In this document: in pieces, positions 9,884 to 18,796 of the stretch
Layout of the letters: each line of letters opens with the position of its first letter
Position numbering within the stretch: position 1 is the first letter of the stretch
Translations under genes and position numbers: made by a program
NCBI RefSeq assembly: GCF_008710285.1
Contig: NZ_VYQF01000001.1
Location: 1 to 64,000, forward strand
Direction: 5' to 3'
DNA length: 64,000 nucleotides
From: Ginsengibacter hankyongi
GTDB lineage: Bacteria > Bacteroidota > Bacteroidia > Chitinophagales > Chitinophagaceae
The notes under the pieces: generated by a model
The model's input: only the letters and a program-made list of their open reading frames with translations
Database searches by the model: none
Told to the model about the DNA's origin: nothing

Positions 9884-10465
9884 TTATTTGATTCCCCAGG
9901 CGGTACTGATTGCTTCAGCCTGGCTTTGGGGCATGCGTGAATCCAGGTAATGGCCCTTTGCATTCTTCTGCCTGAATGCCTCGTATAAAGTAACCGCACA
10001 GGCAACAGAAATATTAAGAGACTTGATAATGCCTACCTGTGGGATAATAAAATCTCCATCAGAAAAACGACGGATGTCGTCGCTCACTCCAAAAGTTTCA
10101 TTACCAAAAACGAGCGCTACGGATTGAGTAAGATCCAAACTATATAAATCAACGGCTTCATCGCTTAAATGAGTGGTATACACTTTTTCATATCTTTTTC
10201 GTATTTCCTCAAAACAATTTTTTGCATCCGTAAACTGGTGAATGGTGAGCCAATTTGCAGCGGTGGATGAACTTCTATATCCCCATTTTTTATGCGGAGG
10301 AATCCTGTTATTTAAAATATAAACATCCTGTATACCCACAGCATCACAGGTACGCATAACCGCAGAAACATTATGAGGGTCAAATACATTCTCCAGCACA
10401 ACCGTAAGATCAGGCTGGCGATTATTAAGAACAGTAGTAAGACGTTTGTATCGTTCGGGTGTCAT
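9884..10465 (-). CDS. trmH: TrmH-like tRNA 2'-O-ribose methyltransferase (SpoU family)
   Basis: 193 residues of the SPOUT class. The three SpoU motifs are visible: ENVFDPHNVSAVMRTCDA near residue 25-42, VFGNETFGVSD near 120, and the knot-forming IPQVGIIKSLNISVACAV near 140-157. The short, E. coli TrmH-like architecture suggests methylation of the tRNA D-loop G18, using SAM; rRNA targets are possible in this superfamily. It begins 28 bases after hisIE on the same strand, so it may be carried on the tail of the his transcript. Confidence 0.85.
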   Translation of the reverse strand: MTPERYKRLTTVLNNRQPDLTVVLENVFDPHNVSAVMRTCDAVGIQDVYILNNRIPPHKKWGYRSSSTAANWLTIHQFTDAKNCFEEIRKRYEKVYTTHLSDEAVDLYSLDLTQSVALVFGNETFGVSDDIRRFSDGDFIIPQVGIIKSLNISVACAVTLYEAFRQKNAKGHYLDSRMPQSQAEAISTAWGIK

Positions 10466-10493
10466 AATTATAAAACCACAAATATGTTGATTT

Positions 10494-11117
10494 TCATTTT
10501 AAATGTCTTTCTTTCAAAATATCTAAAACCTCATCAAGCTCAACATTTTTCTCACGCAATAAAACCATTGTGTGAAAGATTAAATCGGCGGCCTCATTTA
10601 AGAAAAGCTTTTTGTGATTGTCCTTAGCTTCAATTACCAATTCCACTGCTTCTTCGCCCACTTTTTGTGCAATAGAATTTAATCCTTTCTTAAATAAAGT
10701 AGATGTATATGATCCTGAAACCGGATATTTTTTTCTTCCCAGAATAATTTTTTCAAGCGTTTTTAAAAAATCATCAGACACATTGTCTTCATTAAAACAG
10801 GTCTCAGCGCCAGTATGACAAACGGGTCCATCAGGCTTTGCCTTTATAAGCAAAGCATCGAAATCGCAATCGGTCTTCATATCAACAAAATGTAAAAAAT
10901 TTTTACTTGTCTCACCCTTTACCCATAAGCGCTGTTTGCTGCGGCTATAAAAAGTTACTAATTCCGATTCTATAGTTTCAAGCAATGCTTCCTGGTTCAT
11001 ATAGCCCAGCATTAAAACAACATTCGTTGAAGCGTCCTGCACAACTACCGGTATAATCCCTTTTTCATATTTGGAAAAATCAAGCCGTTTTACCATGTCT
11101 GCATAATTTCTGGTCAT
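10494..11117 (-). CDS. hisIE: Bifunctional phosphoribosyl-AMP cyclohydrolase / phosphoribosyl-ATP pyrophosphatase
   Basis: 207 residues covering the second and third steps of histidine synthesis. The N-terminal HisI domain (1-105) shows the metal-binding [11 protein letters not shown] and CHTGAETCF blocks; the C-terminal HisE domain (about 110-205) has the [12 protein letters not shown] metal/nucleotide site. The fusion is typical for Bacteroidota. It is the last biosynthetic gene in the his operon, with its start overlapping the hisF stop by 4 bases (ATGA-type overlap). Confidence 0.97.
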   Translation of the reverse strand: MTRNYADMVKRLDFSKYEKGIIPVVVQDASTNVVLMLGYMNQEALLETIESELVTFYSRSKQRLWVKGETSKNFLHFVDMKTDCDFDALLIKAKPDGPVCHTGAETCFNEDNVSDDFLKTLEKIILGRKKYPVSGSYTSTLFKKGLNSIAQKVGEEAVELVIEAKDNHKKLFLNEAADLIFHTMVLLREKNVELDEVLDILKERHLK

Positions 11118-11872
11118 AATCTTACATTAACTTTTTTATCAGATAAAAATTGTTTCAAAACAGGTATCTCAATTTCTTTATAATGAAATACGGTGGCAGC
11201 AAGGGCTGCATCCGCATTGGCATTTTGAAATATATCAGCAAAATGTTGCATATTGCCGGCACCTCCTGAAGCAATAATGGGAACTGAAATTTCTTTAGAG
11301 ATTAATGAAGTGATTTTTTCAGCAAACCCATCTTTTGTTCCATCATTATTCATAGAGGTTAAAAGAATTTCACCCGCCCCCGACGCTACTGCTTGTTTCG
11401 CCCAATCAAGTGCTGTCATTTCAGTCTTAACTCGTCCGCCGTTTAAATATACATACCATTTCCCATCGGCTTCTTTTTTAGTATCAATTGCAAGGACCAC
11501 ACACTGACTTCCAAATTCATCAGCCATTTCTTTAATCAATGCCGGATTTTTAAAGGCTGCTGAATTAATTGAAATTTTATCAGCCCCATTTTGCAATAGT
11601 TCAAATGCATTTTCAACAGATGCAATTCCACCACCAACAGTAAAGGGAATATTGATTTGAGCTGCTACTTTTTTTACAAGTTCTACTAATGTTTTTCTTT
11701 TTTCAACTGTTGCAGTAATATCCAAAAAAACTAATTCGTCGGCACCTTCCCGTGAGTAATACATCGCAAGTTCCACCGGATCGCCCGCATCGCGGATGTT
11801 TACAAAGTTAACCCCCTTAACCGTTCGTCCATTATTGATATCAAGACATGGTATGATTCGTTTTGCAAGCAT
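11114..11872 (-). CDS. hisF: Imidazole glycerol phosphate synthase subunit HisF
   Basis: 252 residues, a complete TIM barrel. The catalytic Asp of [13 protein letters not shown] near residue 11 and the second Asp of LAIDTKK near 130 are present, as is the FTVGGGI phosphate loop. It is the cyclase half of IGP synthase: ammonia from HisH converts PRFAR to IGP and AICAR. Start and the hisA stop share one base (TAATG), showing translational coupling within the operon. Confidence 0.97.
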   Translation of the reverse strand: MLAKRIIPCLDINNGRTVKGVNFVNIRDAGDPVELAMYYSREGADELVFLDITATVEKRKTLVELVKKVAAQINIPFTVGGGIASVENAFELLQNGADKISINSAAFKNPALIKEMADEFGSQCVVLAIDTKKEADGKWYVYLNGGRVKTEMTALDWAKQAVASGAGEILLTSMNNDGTKDGFAEKITSLISKEISVPIIASGGAGNMQHFADIFQNANADAALAATVFHYKEIEIPVLKQFLSDKKVNVRL

Positions 11873-12597
11873 TAATTATTTTTTATAAAATCGGTAATTT
11901 GTTGTGTTGTAATTTTTCCCTCATAAAATGCTTTACCTATTATAGCGCCTTTGCAGCCTGCTTCCTGTAAAGTAAACAAATCATCATAACAGGAAATCCC
12001 TCCGCTGGCAATGAGATAAAGTGAAGGGAATTTTTTTAATATTTCTTTATACAATTCTACAGAAGGCCCCTGCATCATTCCATCTTTTGAAATATCCGTA
12101 CAAAATATTTTATTAATATTTAATTGAAGAAGATCTTCTGTAAAATTAAATATATCAGTACCTGTGCTTTCCTTCCAACCGTGTATCTTAATTTTTTTAT
12201 CAAGCACATCTGCACCAGGCAAAAATTTATCCGGACCATATTCGCTGATCCATTCTGAAAACAAAGCTGGCGACTTAATTATCACACTTCCCAAACTTAT
12301 CATGGTTGCCCCTGCATTGAAAACACTTTTTATAGACTGATTAGTTTTTATTCCACCACCAAAGTCGATTATCAAAGATGTGTTTGCTGAAATATTTTCA
12401 AGTACACGAAGATTTTTCAACGCTTCTCCATTTGCTCCGTCCAAATCGACAATATGTAAACTTGTTACGCCAGCCTCTTGGAAGCCTTTGGCAATCTCCA
12501 AAGGATTATTACTGTAAACGGTTTTTTTATTAAAATCACCTTTCGATAGCCGCACGCATTTACCATCCATTACATCTATTGCAGGTATTAATTCCAT
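11872..12597 (-). CDS. hisA: Phosphoribosylformimino-AICAR-phosphate ribotide isomerase
   Basis: 241 residues, a TIM barrel related to His[13 protein letters not shown] holds the N-terminal catalytic Asp and FGGGI and ASGGI form the phosphate loops. It isomerises ProFAR to PRFAR. Its start abuts the hisH stop directly and it overlaps hisF by one base. Confidence 0.96.
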   Translation of the reverse strand: MELIPAIDVMDGKCVRLSKGDFNKKTVYSNNPLEIAKGFQEAGVTSLHIVDLDGANGEALKNLRVLENISANTSLIIDFGGGIKTNQSIKSVFNAGATMISLGSVIIKSPALFSEWISEYGPDKFLPGADVLDKKIKIHGWKESTGTDIFNFTEDLLQLNINKIFCTDISKDGMMQGPSVELYKEILKKFPSLYLIASGGISCYDDLFTLQEAGCKGAIIGKAFYEGKITTQQITDFIKNN

Positions 12598-13206
12598 CTA
12601 CGCCAGTTTTAAAAAGTTTGAAATAATCTGAATTCCTGTATCAGCTGATTTTTCCGTATGGAATTGTACGCCATAAAAATTATCCCTGTGTATCGCTGCA
12701 CTAAATGGAACTATATAATCAGTAGTTGCAATAGTTTCAGGAGACTGCTCTGCATAATAACTATGCACAAAATATACAAATGAATTTTCCTTTACACCAC
12801 CAAACAATGGAGATTTAAGGCCATAAATATTATTCCATCCCATGTGCGGAATCTTAAAATGAGCCCTCTTATTCTTTAAAATAGAGTTATCAAATTTTTT
12901 AACATTTACATTAAAAATACCCAGGCATTTCGTGTTTCCTTCTTCACTCCAATTGCACATAAGCTGAAGACCAAGGCAAATCCCCAACACGGGTTGCTTT
13001 AAAGAAATAATTAATTTATCAAGATGGTGTTTTTGTAAATATTCCATGGCAGAACCGGCATGGCCAACCCCGGGGAAAATAACTTTGTCTGCCTTCAAGA
13101 TCTCTTCTGCGTCACCAGTTACAACTGCGTCTATACCCAGTCGTTGTAAAGCATACAAAACGCTTTGTACATTGCCTGCGTTATATTTTACAATAGCAAT
13201 TTTCAT
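12598..13206 (-). CDS. hisH: Imidazole glycerol phosphate synthase glutaminase subunit HisH
   Basis: 202 residues, class I glutamine amidotransferase. The nucleophile lies in GICLGLQL and the His-Glu pair in VQFHTEKS; together they complete the catalytic triad that supplies ammonia to HisF. hisH and hisF are separated by hisA, as is usual in this phylum. The start overlaps the hisB stop by 4 bases. Confidence 0.97.
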   Translation of the reverse strand: MKIAIVKYNAGNVQSVLYALQRLGIDAVVTGDAEEILKADKVIFPGVGHAGSAMEYLQKHHLDKLIISLKQPVLGICLGLQLMCNWSEEGNTKCLGIFNVNVKKFDNSILKNKRAHFKIPHMGWNNIYGLKSPLFGGVKENSFVYFVHSYYAEQSPETIATTDYIVPFSAAIHRDNFYGVQFHTEKSADTGIQIISNFLKLA

Positions 13207-14345
13207 AAAACACCTTTTGTTGTAGGCAAAGAATTATTTTGGATATCTCTTTTTATTGCCATCTTAATTGACTTCGCAAATGCTTTAAAAATAGATTCTA
13301 TTTTGTGATGTTCATTGGTACCTTCTGCTTTAATATTCAGATTGCATTTGGATGCATCGCTAAACGATTTAAAAAAGTGATAAAACATTTCTGTTGGCAT
13401 CTCTCCTATTTTTTCTCTTTTAAAATCTGCTTCCCAAACCAACCAGTTTCTGCCACCAAAATCAATCGCTACCTGCGCCAAACAATCATCCATTGGCAGC
13501 AAGAATCCGTATCTTTCTATTCCCTTTTTATTACCCAAGGCCAATAAGAATGCTTCGCCCAGTGCAATGCCCACATCTTCAATAGTATGATGTTCATCAA
13601 TATGAAGATCGCCTTTACACGTTACCGTTAGGTCTATTCCTGAATGCCTGGCAAGCTGATCTAACATGTGATTAAAAAACCCTAAGCCTGTTTCAATTTT
13701 TGAAACCCCTGTTCCATCAAGATTAAGTTCTATTTCAATTTTAGTTTCGTTGGTATTTCTTACATGATTAATATTTCGCGGCGGAATTTTTAAATACTCA
13801 TAAATATCTTTCCAGTGTTGAGTTTCCAATGCAATAACGTTATTAAGCTCATTGGCAGTTATGTCAAGCTCGCCTGCGCCAAGGTTATCGTGGTTATTCA
13901 GCCAAAAAGCGCGGCTACCCAGGTTCTCTGCGAGCTTCACATCGGTAAGCCTGTCGCCGATTACAAAAGAGTTTTTTAAGTCATATTTATCGGCATCGAA
14001 ATATTTAGTGAGCATTCCTATACCAGGCTTTCGTGTAGGCTTATTCTCATAGGTGAAAGTCCGGTCGATGCATATTTCAGAAAAAATAATTCCCTCATTT
14101 TCCAACGCCTTTAAAACAAAATTTTGAATGGGCCAGAAAGCATCCTCAGGAAAAGATGGTGTACCCAAGCCATCCTGGTTGGTTACCATCACCAGTTCAT
14201 AATCCAGATCGTTTACAATTTTAGTAAGGTATTCAAACATATACGGGTAAAATTCCAGTTTGGCAAAAGCATCCAACTGGTAAGTAGGTGGCGCCTCTTT
14301 AATAAGTGTACCATCACGATCTATAAATAAAATTCTTTTAGTCAT
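13203..14345 (-). CDS. hisB: Bifunctional histidinol-phosphatase / imidazoleglycerol-phosphate dehydratase
   Basis: 380 residues from the ATG at 14345; the frame extends 8 codons further upstream to 14369, but [14 protein letters not shown] is the usual N-terminus and overlaps hisC by only 8 bases. The N-terminal HAD phosphatase (about 1-165) has the nucleophile in [11 protein letters not shown] and the metal-binding histidinol-phosphatase loop; the C-terminal IGPD domain (from about 180) shows [15 protein letters not shown] and the second His-rich NEHHKIES block. It catalyses two non-consecutive steps, either side of HisC. Confidence 0.96.
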   Translation of the reverse strand: MTKRILFIDRDGTLIKEAPPTYQLDAFAKLEFYPYMFEYLTKIVNDLDYELVMVTNQDGLGTPSFPEDAFWPIQNFVLKALENEGIIFSEICIDRTFTYENKPTRKPGIGMLTKYFDADKYDLKNSFVIGDRLTDVKLAENLGSRAFWLNNHDNLGAGELDITANELNNVIALETQHWKDIYEYLKIPPRNINHVRNTNETKIEIELNLDGTGVSKIETGLGFFNHMLDQLARHSGIDLTVTCKGDLHIDEHHTIEDVGIALGEAFLLALGNKKGIERYGFLLPMDDCLAQVAIDFGGRNWLVWEADFKREKIGEMPTEMFYHFFKSFSDASKCNLNIKAEGTNEHHKIESIFKAFAKSIKMAIKRDIQNNSLPTTKGVL

Positions 14346-15396
14346 TCCTGTATTTTTTAAGTGCATCAATTAATGATTCATTTTCTTCCGGCGTTCCAAC
14401 TGTAATTCTTATACAATTTCCACACAATGGTTCCTTACTCCTGTTACGAACAATAATTTTTTTACCAGATAAATATTTATAAAGTTTATCAGCATCATCC
14501 GTTTTTATTAAAAGGAAATTTGCATCAGAAGGATAAATCTTTTGCATAAAATTAAATTGCGATAATTCTTTTTGTAAAAAAGTTCTTTGCTCAACTGTAT
14601 TTTTAATATTAGCATTTACTTCGTCAATTCCGGACAATGCTTTTATGCCTAATTGTTGTGACGAGAGATTTATATTATAAGGTGGCTTTACTTTATTAAA
14701 TAGTTCAATAATTTTTCCTGAAGCAAAAGCAAGCCCTAGCCTTAATGCGGCGAGCCCCCATGCTTTTGAAAGTGTTTGCATTACAATCAGATTTTCATAC
14801 TCAGTAAGTTCCTGCAAAAAAGTTTTTTGTTTAGAATAGTTAATATATGCTTCATCAATAATTACGATGCCGGGGAAATTATTGATGAGTAATTCAATAT
14901 CCATCCGGTTCATATTATTTCCGGTTGGGTTATTAGGCGAGCATATAAAAAGTAACCGGGTATTGGAATCAATGGCTCCTAAAATTCTTTCAACATCAAG
15001 CTGAAAATCTTCAGTAAGATTTATTTCCTTAACACGAACATCATTAATATTGGCACAAACTTTATACATGCCATAAGTGGGCGGACAGGTTATAATATTA
15101 CTTTTACCAGGCTCACAAAAAATACGGAATGCAAGATCAATCACTTCATCGCTACCATTACCGATAAAAATATTTTGCGGAGGAATTCCCTTTATTTTGG
15201 AAAGGTCCTGTTTTAATTCCCATTGCAATGGATCAGGATAACGGTTATAGTTTTCATCTAACGGTGAACCATAACTGTTTTCGTTGGCGTCTAAAAAAAT
15301 GGACGCTTTTCCCGAATATTCAGTTCGAGCAGAAGAATATGGTTGCAGGCTCTTTATATTATCTCTTACGAGATCATCGAGATTAAAATTTTTCAT
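14338..15396 (-). CDS. hisC: Histidinol-phosphate aminotransferase
   Basis: 352 residues, fold-type I PLP aminotransferase. The PLP lysine lies in [14 protein letters not shown], with CSPNNPTGN and the IIDEAY Asp as cofactor contacts. It converts imidazole acetol phosphate to histidinol phosphate using glutamate. The start overlaps hisD by 14 bases and the end overlaps hisB by 8 bases. Confidence 0.96.
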   Translation of the reverse strand: MKNFNLDDLVRDNIKSLQPYSSARTEYSGKASIFLDANENSYGSPLDENYNRYPDPLQWELKQDLSKIKGIPPQNIFIGNGSDEVIDLAFRIFCEPGKSNIITCPPTYGMYKVCANINDVRVKEINLTEDFQLDVERILGAIDSNTRLLFICSPNNPTGNNMNRMDIELLINNFPGIVIIDEAYINYSKQKTFLQELTEYENLIVMQTLSKAWGLAALRLGLAFASGKIIELFNKVKPPYNINLSSQQLGIKALSGIDEVNANIKNTVEQRTFLQKELSQFNFMQKIYPSDANFLLIKTDDADKLYKYLSGKKIIVRNRSKEPLCGNCIRITVGTPEENESLIDALKKYRND

Positions 15397-16681
15397 TTAC
15401 TGATTTTTTTAAACGAATACTCACGGCATTTTTATGTGCTTCCAATCCTTCCGCTTCAGCCATTTTCTCTATTGCATTGCCAATATTTTTTATTCCCTTT
15501 TTATTTATTTTTTGAAAAGTGATTTTCTTTACAAAACTATCAACCGAAACACCAGCCTGCACCCTGGCTGTTCCATTTGTCGGCAGCGAATGGTTGGTTC
15601 CTGACGCATAATCACCGGCACTTTCAGGAGAAAGGTTACCAAGAAAAACACTCCCTGCATTTTTTACATAATCTGCAAGTTGTTCAGCTTTTTTTGAAGC
15701 AATTATTAAATGTTCCGGCGCATAGTCATTTAAAAAGTTAAAGGCTTCTTCCTCTTTTTCGATCACGATAAACCGCCTGTTTAAAAAACTCTGTTCAATA
15801 ATATCTTTTCTTGAAAGCGATGGTAACTGCTGATGAATTTTATCAATTATATTTTCAATAATCTTTTTGTTAGTTGTCACAAGTATTACCTGGCTATCAG
15901 GGCCATGTTCGGCCTGGCTTAACAAATCAGCAGCCACAAATTCAGGCACACAGGTATCATCAGCGTACACTGCGAGTTCGCTGGGCCCGGCTAACATATC
16001 AATAGCAATTCCATCAGCACTCACTAATTTTTTTGCACAGGTTACATATTGATTTCCCGGGCCAAAGATCTTATCAACTTTTTTAATAGTTAATGTTCCG
16101 TAAGCCAACGCAGCAATTGCCTGTGCGCCGCCACCTTTATAAATCTTATCGAGGCCAAGAATATTAGCAACATATAAAATTGCGTCATTTACATTTCCAT
16201 CATTTTGTGCGGGTGTGGTAACAATAATATTTTTACAACCCGCAATTTTTGCGGGAATCGAAAGCATTAAAAGTGTAGAAAACAAAGGAGCGCTTCCTCC
16301 CGGAATATATAAGCCCACGTTTTCAATGGGTATACTTTTTCGCCAGCATGTAACGCCGGAAACAGTTGTAATCTTCTTTACTTTTTCAATTTGATGTTGG
16401 TGAAATTTTTCAATATTGTCTTTTGCGAGATGGATGGCTTTTTTTAAATCTTTATTTATAGACTTCGATGCATCTTTAATTTCATCTTTGCTAACCCATA
16501 AATTATCTGGAGCAAATCCGTGAAATTGTAAAGAATAATTTTTTACAGCTTCGTCTCCATTTTGCTTTACAGTATTGATAATTCCTGCAACTGTTTCTTC
16601 TAAATTTTCAGCATTAATAACAGGCCTTTTAATTAAATCAGCCCATTGTGACGGGGAAGGATTTATGATTAAAGTATTCAT
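15383..16681 (-). CDS. hisD: Histidinol dehydrogenase
   Basis: 432 residues, full length. Characteristic blocks are VGLYIPGGSAPLFST, FGPGNQYVT, AGPSELAV, the zinc/catalytic region with QAEHGPDSQV and YAPEHL, and GNLSPESAGDYASGTNH. It oxidises histidinol to histidine in two NAD-dependent steps. The start is 9 bases after the hisG stop. Confidence 0.97.
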   Translation of the reverse strand: MNTLIINPSPSQWADLIKRPVINAENLEETVAGIINTVKQNGDEAVKNYSLQFHGFAPDNLWVSKDEIKDASKSINKDLKKAIHLAKDNIEKFHQHQIEKVKKITTVSGVTCWRKSIPIENVGLYIPGGSAPLFSTLLMLSIPAKIAGCKNIIVTTPAQNDGNVNDAILYVANILGLDKIYKGGGAQAIAALAYGTLTIKKVDKIFGPGNQYVTCAKKLVSADGIAIDMLAGPSELAVYADDTCVPEFVAADLLSQAEHGPDSQVILVTTNKKIIENIIDKIHQQLPSLSRKDIIEQSFLNRRFIVIEKEEEAFNFLNDYAPEHLIIASKKAEQLADYVKNAGSVFLGNLSPESAGDYASGTNHSLPTNGTARVQAGVSVDSFVKKITFQKINKKGIKNIGNAIEKMAEAEGLEAHKNAVSIRLKKSVNEKF

Positions 16682-16690
16682 CTCTTATTT

Positions 16691-17545
16691 TTAAAGTATC
16701 ATTTTTTCAATAGGCACTACCAAAATTCCCTGTGCACCAAATGATTTTAATTTTTCAATAATATCCCAGAAATCACTTTCGTTAACTACACTTTGCACAC
16801 TGCTCCACCCGCTTTCAGCTAGTGGAACAATGGTAGGGCTTTTCATACCGGGCAAAACAGATGCTATATTTTTTAACTGGTCGTTAGGTGCATTCAACAT
16901 AATATATTTATTGTTTCTTGCAGCTTTTACTGCGCTGATACGCATCAATAATTTATCAAGAACGGCATTATTTTCTGCTGTTAAATTTTTGTTGGCAACC
17001 AATACAGCTTCTGATTGGAGAACTACTTCAACCTCCTTCAAACCATTTGTCACCAACGTGCTGCCGCTGCTAACCAAATCGCAAATAGCATCTGCAAGTC
17101 CGATACCCGGCGCAATTTCAACAGATCCGCTTATTTCATGAATTTCACCATTCACCTTATTATCATTCAAAAAATTTTGCAAAAGCTTCGTATAAGATGT
17201 TGCAATTTTTAAATTTTCAAGACTGGCTACGCTTATATAGTTCATGTTTTTTGGAACAGCGATACTTAACCTGCAACGGCCAAAACCTAATTTGCTCACG
17301 ACATTAATATCCTTGTTTTTTTCATACACTACATTTTCGCCAACAAATCCTACATCTGCCACTCCATCAAAAACATATTGAGGAATATCATCATCACGAA
17401 GGAAATAAACTTCCACCGGAAAATTGAAAGCAACTGCTTTCAATTGCCTGTTACCATTGTTAATTTCAATGCCGCATTCTTTAAGAAGTTGCAAAGAGTG
17501 TTCATAAAGCCGTCCCGATTTTTGTATCGCTATTTTTAGCATCAT
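16691..17545 (-). CDS. hisG: ATP phosphoribosyltransferase, long form
   Basis: 284 residues, the hexameric HisG long form: catalytic domains occupy about 1-205 (IAIQKSGRL at the N-terminus, PRPP loop in DLVSSGSTLVTNGL) and the C-terminal ACT-like domain of about 75 residues is the site for allosteric inhibition by histidine. It does not need HisZ, and none is present. It commits ATP and PRPP to histidine and is the first structural gene behind the leader peptide and attenuator, so it is controlled both by feedback and by attenuation. The first two codons are both ATG; either may start. Confidence 0.97.
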   Translation of the reverse strand: MMLKIAIQKSGRLYEHSLQLLKECGIEINNGNRQLKAVAFNFPVEVYFLRDDDIPQYVFDGVADVGFVGENVVYEKNKDINVVSKLGFGRCRLSIAVPKNMNYISVASLENLKIATSYTKLLQNFLNDNKVNGEIHEISGSVEIAPGIGLADAICDLVSSGSTLVTNGLKEVEVVLQSEAVLVANKNLTAENNAVLDKLLMRISAVKAARNNKYIMLNAPNDQLKNIASVLPGMKSPTIVPLAESGWSSVQSVVNESDFWDIIEKLKSFGAQGILVVPIEKMIL

Positions 17546-17560
17546 TCTATTTTTAAAATT

Positions 17561-17592
17561 AAAAAAGGCTCACTTTTCAGTAAGCCTTTTTT
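17561..17592 (-). terminator. his operon attenuator (intrinsic terminator)
   Basis: A 14-bp perfect stem (one G-U pair) with a GAAA tetraloop: on the minus strand AAAAAAGGCTTACT pairs with AGTGAGCCTTTTTT, ending in six U. It lies between the leader peptide and hisG, 15 bases before the hisG start, so it must be bypassed for the operon to be expressed. Its 5' arm can instead pair with 17626-17632 (GGTAAGC with GCTTACT at 17579-17585), which would be the antiterminator. Confidence 0.9.
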
Positions 17593-17597
17593 GAAAA

Positions 17598-17613
17598 TAT
17601 GTTTCATAACATA
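17598..17613 (-). promoter_or_regulatory. Small leader hairpin between leader peptide and attenuator
   Basis: TATGTT (17598-17603) pairs with AACATA (17608-17613) around a 4-base loop. It sits between the leader stop codon and the terminator and lies in the loop of the proposed antiterminator. Confidence 0.45.
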
Positions 17614-17617
17614 CGGA

Positions 17618-17674
17618 TCAACATAGCTTACCTTTCGATAAAAAATGATGATGTATGTGAATTGTTTTTGTCAT
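17618..17674 (-). CDS. his leader peptide (attenuator-controlling)
   Basis: An 18-codon reading frame with ATG at 17672-17674 reads MTKTIHIHHHFLSKGKLC and stops at TGA 17618-17620. Four of the five codons 6-10 are His. After the His run the frame crosses GGTAAGC (17626-17632), which is complementary to the 5' arm of the hisG terminator. A ribosome stalled on the His codons leaves that segment free to form an antiterminator; one that reaches the stop codon covers it and lets the terminator form. This is the classical attenuation layout; the mechanism is inferred from sequence. Confidence 0.85.
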   Translation of the reverse strand: MTKTIHIHHHFLSKGKLC

Positions 17675-17682
17675 TGAGGGCA

Positions 17683-17714
17683 CAAAGTAAAGGATGAAAA
17701 TTTATTATAACAAA
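17683..17714 (-). promoter_or_regulatory. Candidate his operon promoter
   Basis: On the minus strand TTTG (17711-17714) is followed after 20 bases by TTACTTTG (17683-17690), one mismatch from TAnnTTTG. Transcription would begin about 2-5 bases before the leader peptide ATG, so the leader message would be almost leaderless. Confidence 0.45.
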
Positions 17715-17731
17715 AAAAATTTTGATAAAAT

Positions 17732-18748
17732 TTAAAATGGCTCTACAGAAACACCTATTCCACTGAGATTATTATAAATAATTTTCCCAAAATCAAAAAT
17801 TACTCCATCAGCCACATCTTCTGCAAGTAATAACGGCCCATCCATATCTACGTAATCGATGAGCGGCAGAAGTTGAGCAATGGCTGCAGTACCTACAGAA
17901 CTTTCATTCATACTGCCTACCATCACTTTCATGTTAAGTTCACGTGCTTTTGAAATCATCCGAAGTGCCGGTGTAATGCCACTGCATTTAGTGAGTTTAA
18001 TATTTATTCCATGGAAATAACCATGGCACTTTTCAACATCATTTTCCGAAACACAACTTTCATCTGCGATTAGTGGTAACGGTGAGTGTTCAAATAAAAA
18101 TTTCATTCCTTCCCAATCATCCTTTGCAAGCGGCTGTTCAATAAATTCAACATTCAAATCTTTAAATACGTTTATTTTTTTTAATGCCTCATCCTGCATC
18201 CAAGCCGCATTTGCATCAATTCTAAAAACTGATGATGTATGTTTTCTTAATTCCGTAATAATTTCTACGTCATTCTCCGTACCCAATTTTATTTTATAAA
18301 TGGGCCAGGATTTTTCAGCCATTTTAGCTACCATATTTTCGATAGTGCCAATGCCTATGGTATAATCTGTTAATGGATTTTTCGAAATATCAAGATTCCA
18401 TAAAACGTGTAATTGCTTTTTATTCATTTTTCCATAAACATCCCATGCGGCCATATCAAGCGCACAAACTAAAAACGGATTTTGAGGAAAGAGGTGATGT
18501 AAATAATGCCAATATCGTTCAGGATGGGTAAGCGCAAATTTTTCAATGAGATTTCTTTTTGTTTCAATATCTTCAATCATCTTCTCTACCGGGATATTGT
18601 AATAATTAATTGCCGGTGCTTCTCCATATCCTTTTATTCCAAAGTATTCAAGTTCTACCAATAAAGATGGCTGATGTGTTTTTGTGGCTTTTGAAATTGT
18701 AAATGGGTAACGGAAAGGAAGATTTATGGACCTATATTTTAAAATCAT
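17732..18748 (-). CDS. Dipeptide epimerase (L-Ala-D/L-Glu epimerase type, enolase superfamily)
   Basis: 338 residues from the ATG at 18748 (MILKYRSINLPFRYPFTIS, the typical start); the frame stays open to 18790 but the 14 extra residues are not family-like. The N-terminal capping domain is followed by a barrel with the KxK catalytic pair in YKIKLG, metal ligands in FRIDANAAW, EQPL and ADESC, and the opposite-face Lys in INIKLTKCSG. DMDGPLLLAED near the C-terminus is typical of the Ala-Glu epimerase group, which epimerises dipeptides from murein recycling; exact dipeptide specificity is uncertain. It lies downstream of the glucanotransferase on the same strand. Confidence 0.85.
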   Translation of the reverse strand: MILKYRSINLPFRYPFTISKATKTHQPSLLVELEYFGIKGYGEAPAINYYNIPVEKMIEDIETKRNLIEKFALTHPERYWHYLHHLFPQNPFLVCALDMAAWDVYGKMNKKQLHVLWNLDISKNPLTDYTIGIGTIENMVAKMAEKSWPIYKIKLGTENDVEIITELRKHTSSVFRIDANAAWMQDEALKKINVFKDLNVEFIEQPLAKDDWEGMKFLFEHSPLPLIADESCVSENDVEKCHGYFHGINIKLTKCSGITPALRMISKARELNMKVMVGSMNESSVGTAAIAQLLPLIDYVDMDGPLLLAEDVADGVIFDFGKIIYNNLSGIGVSVEPF

Positions 18749-18796
18749 CTGATAACTACTTATATAACGATATGGGTTAAACGAAGACAAGTGGTT

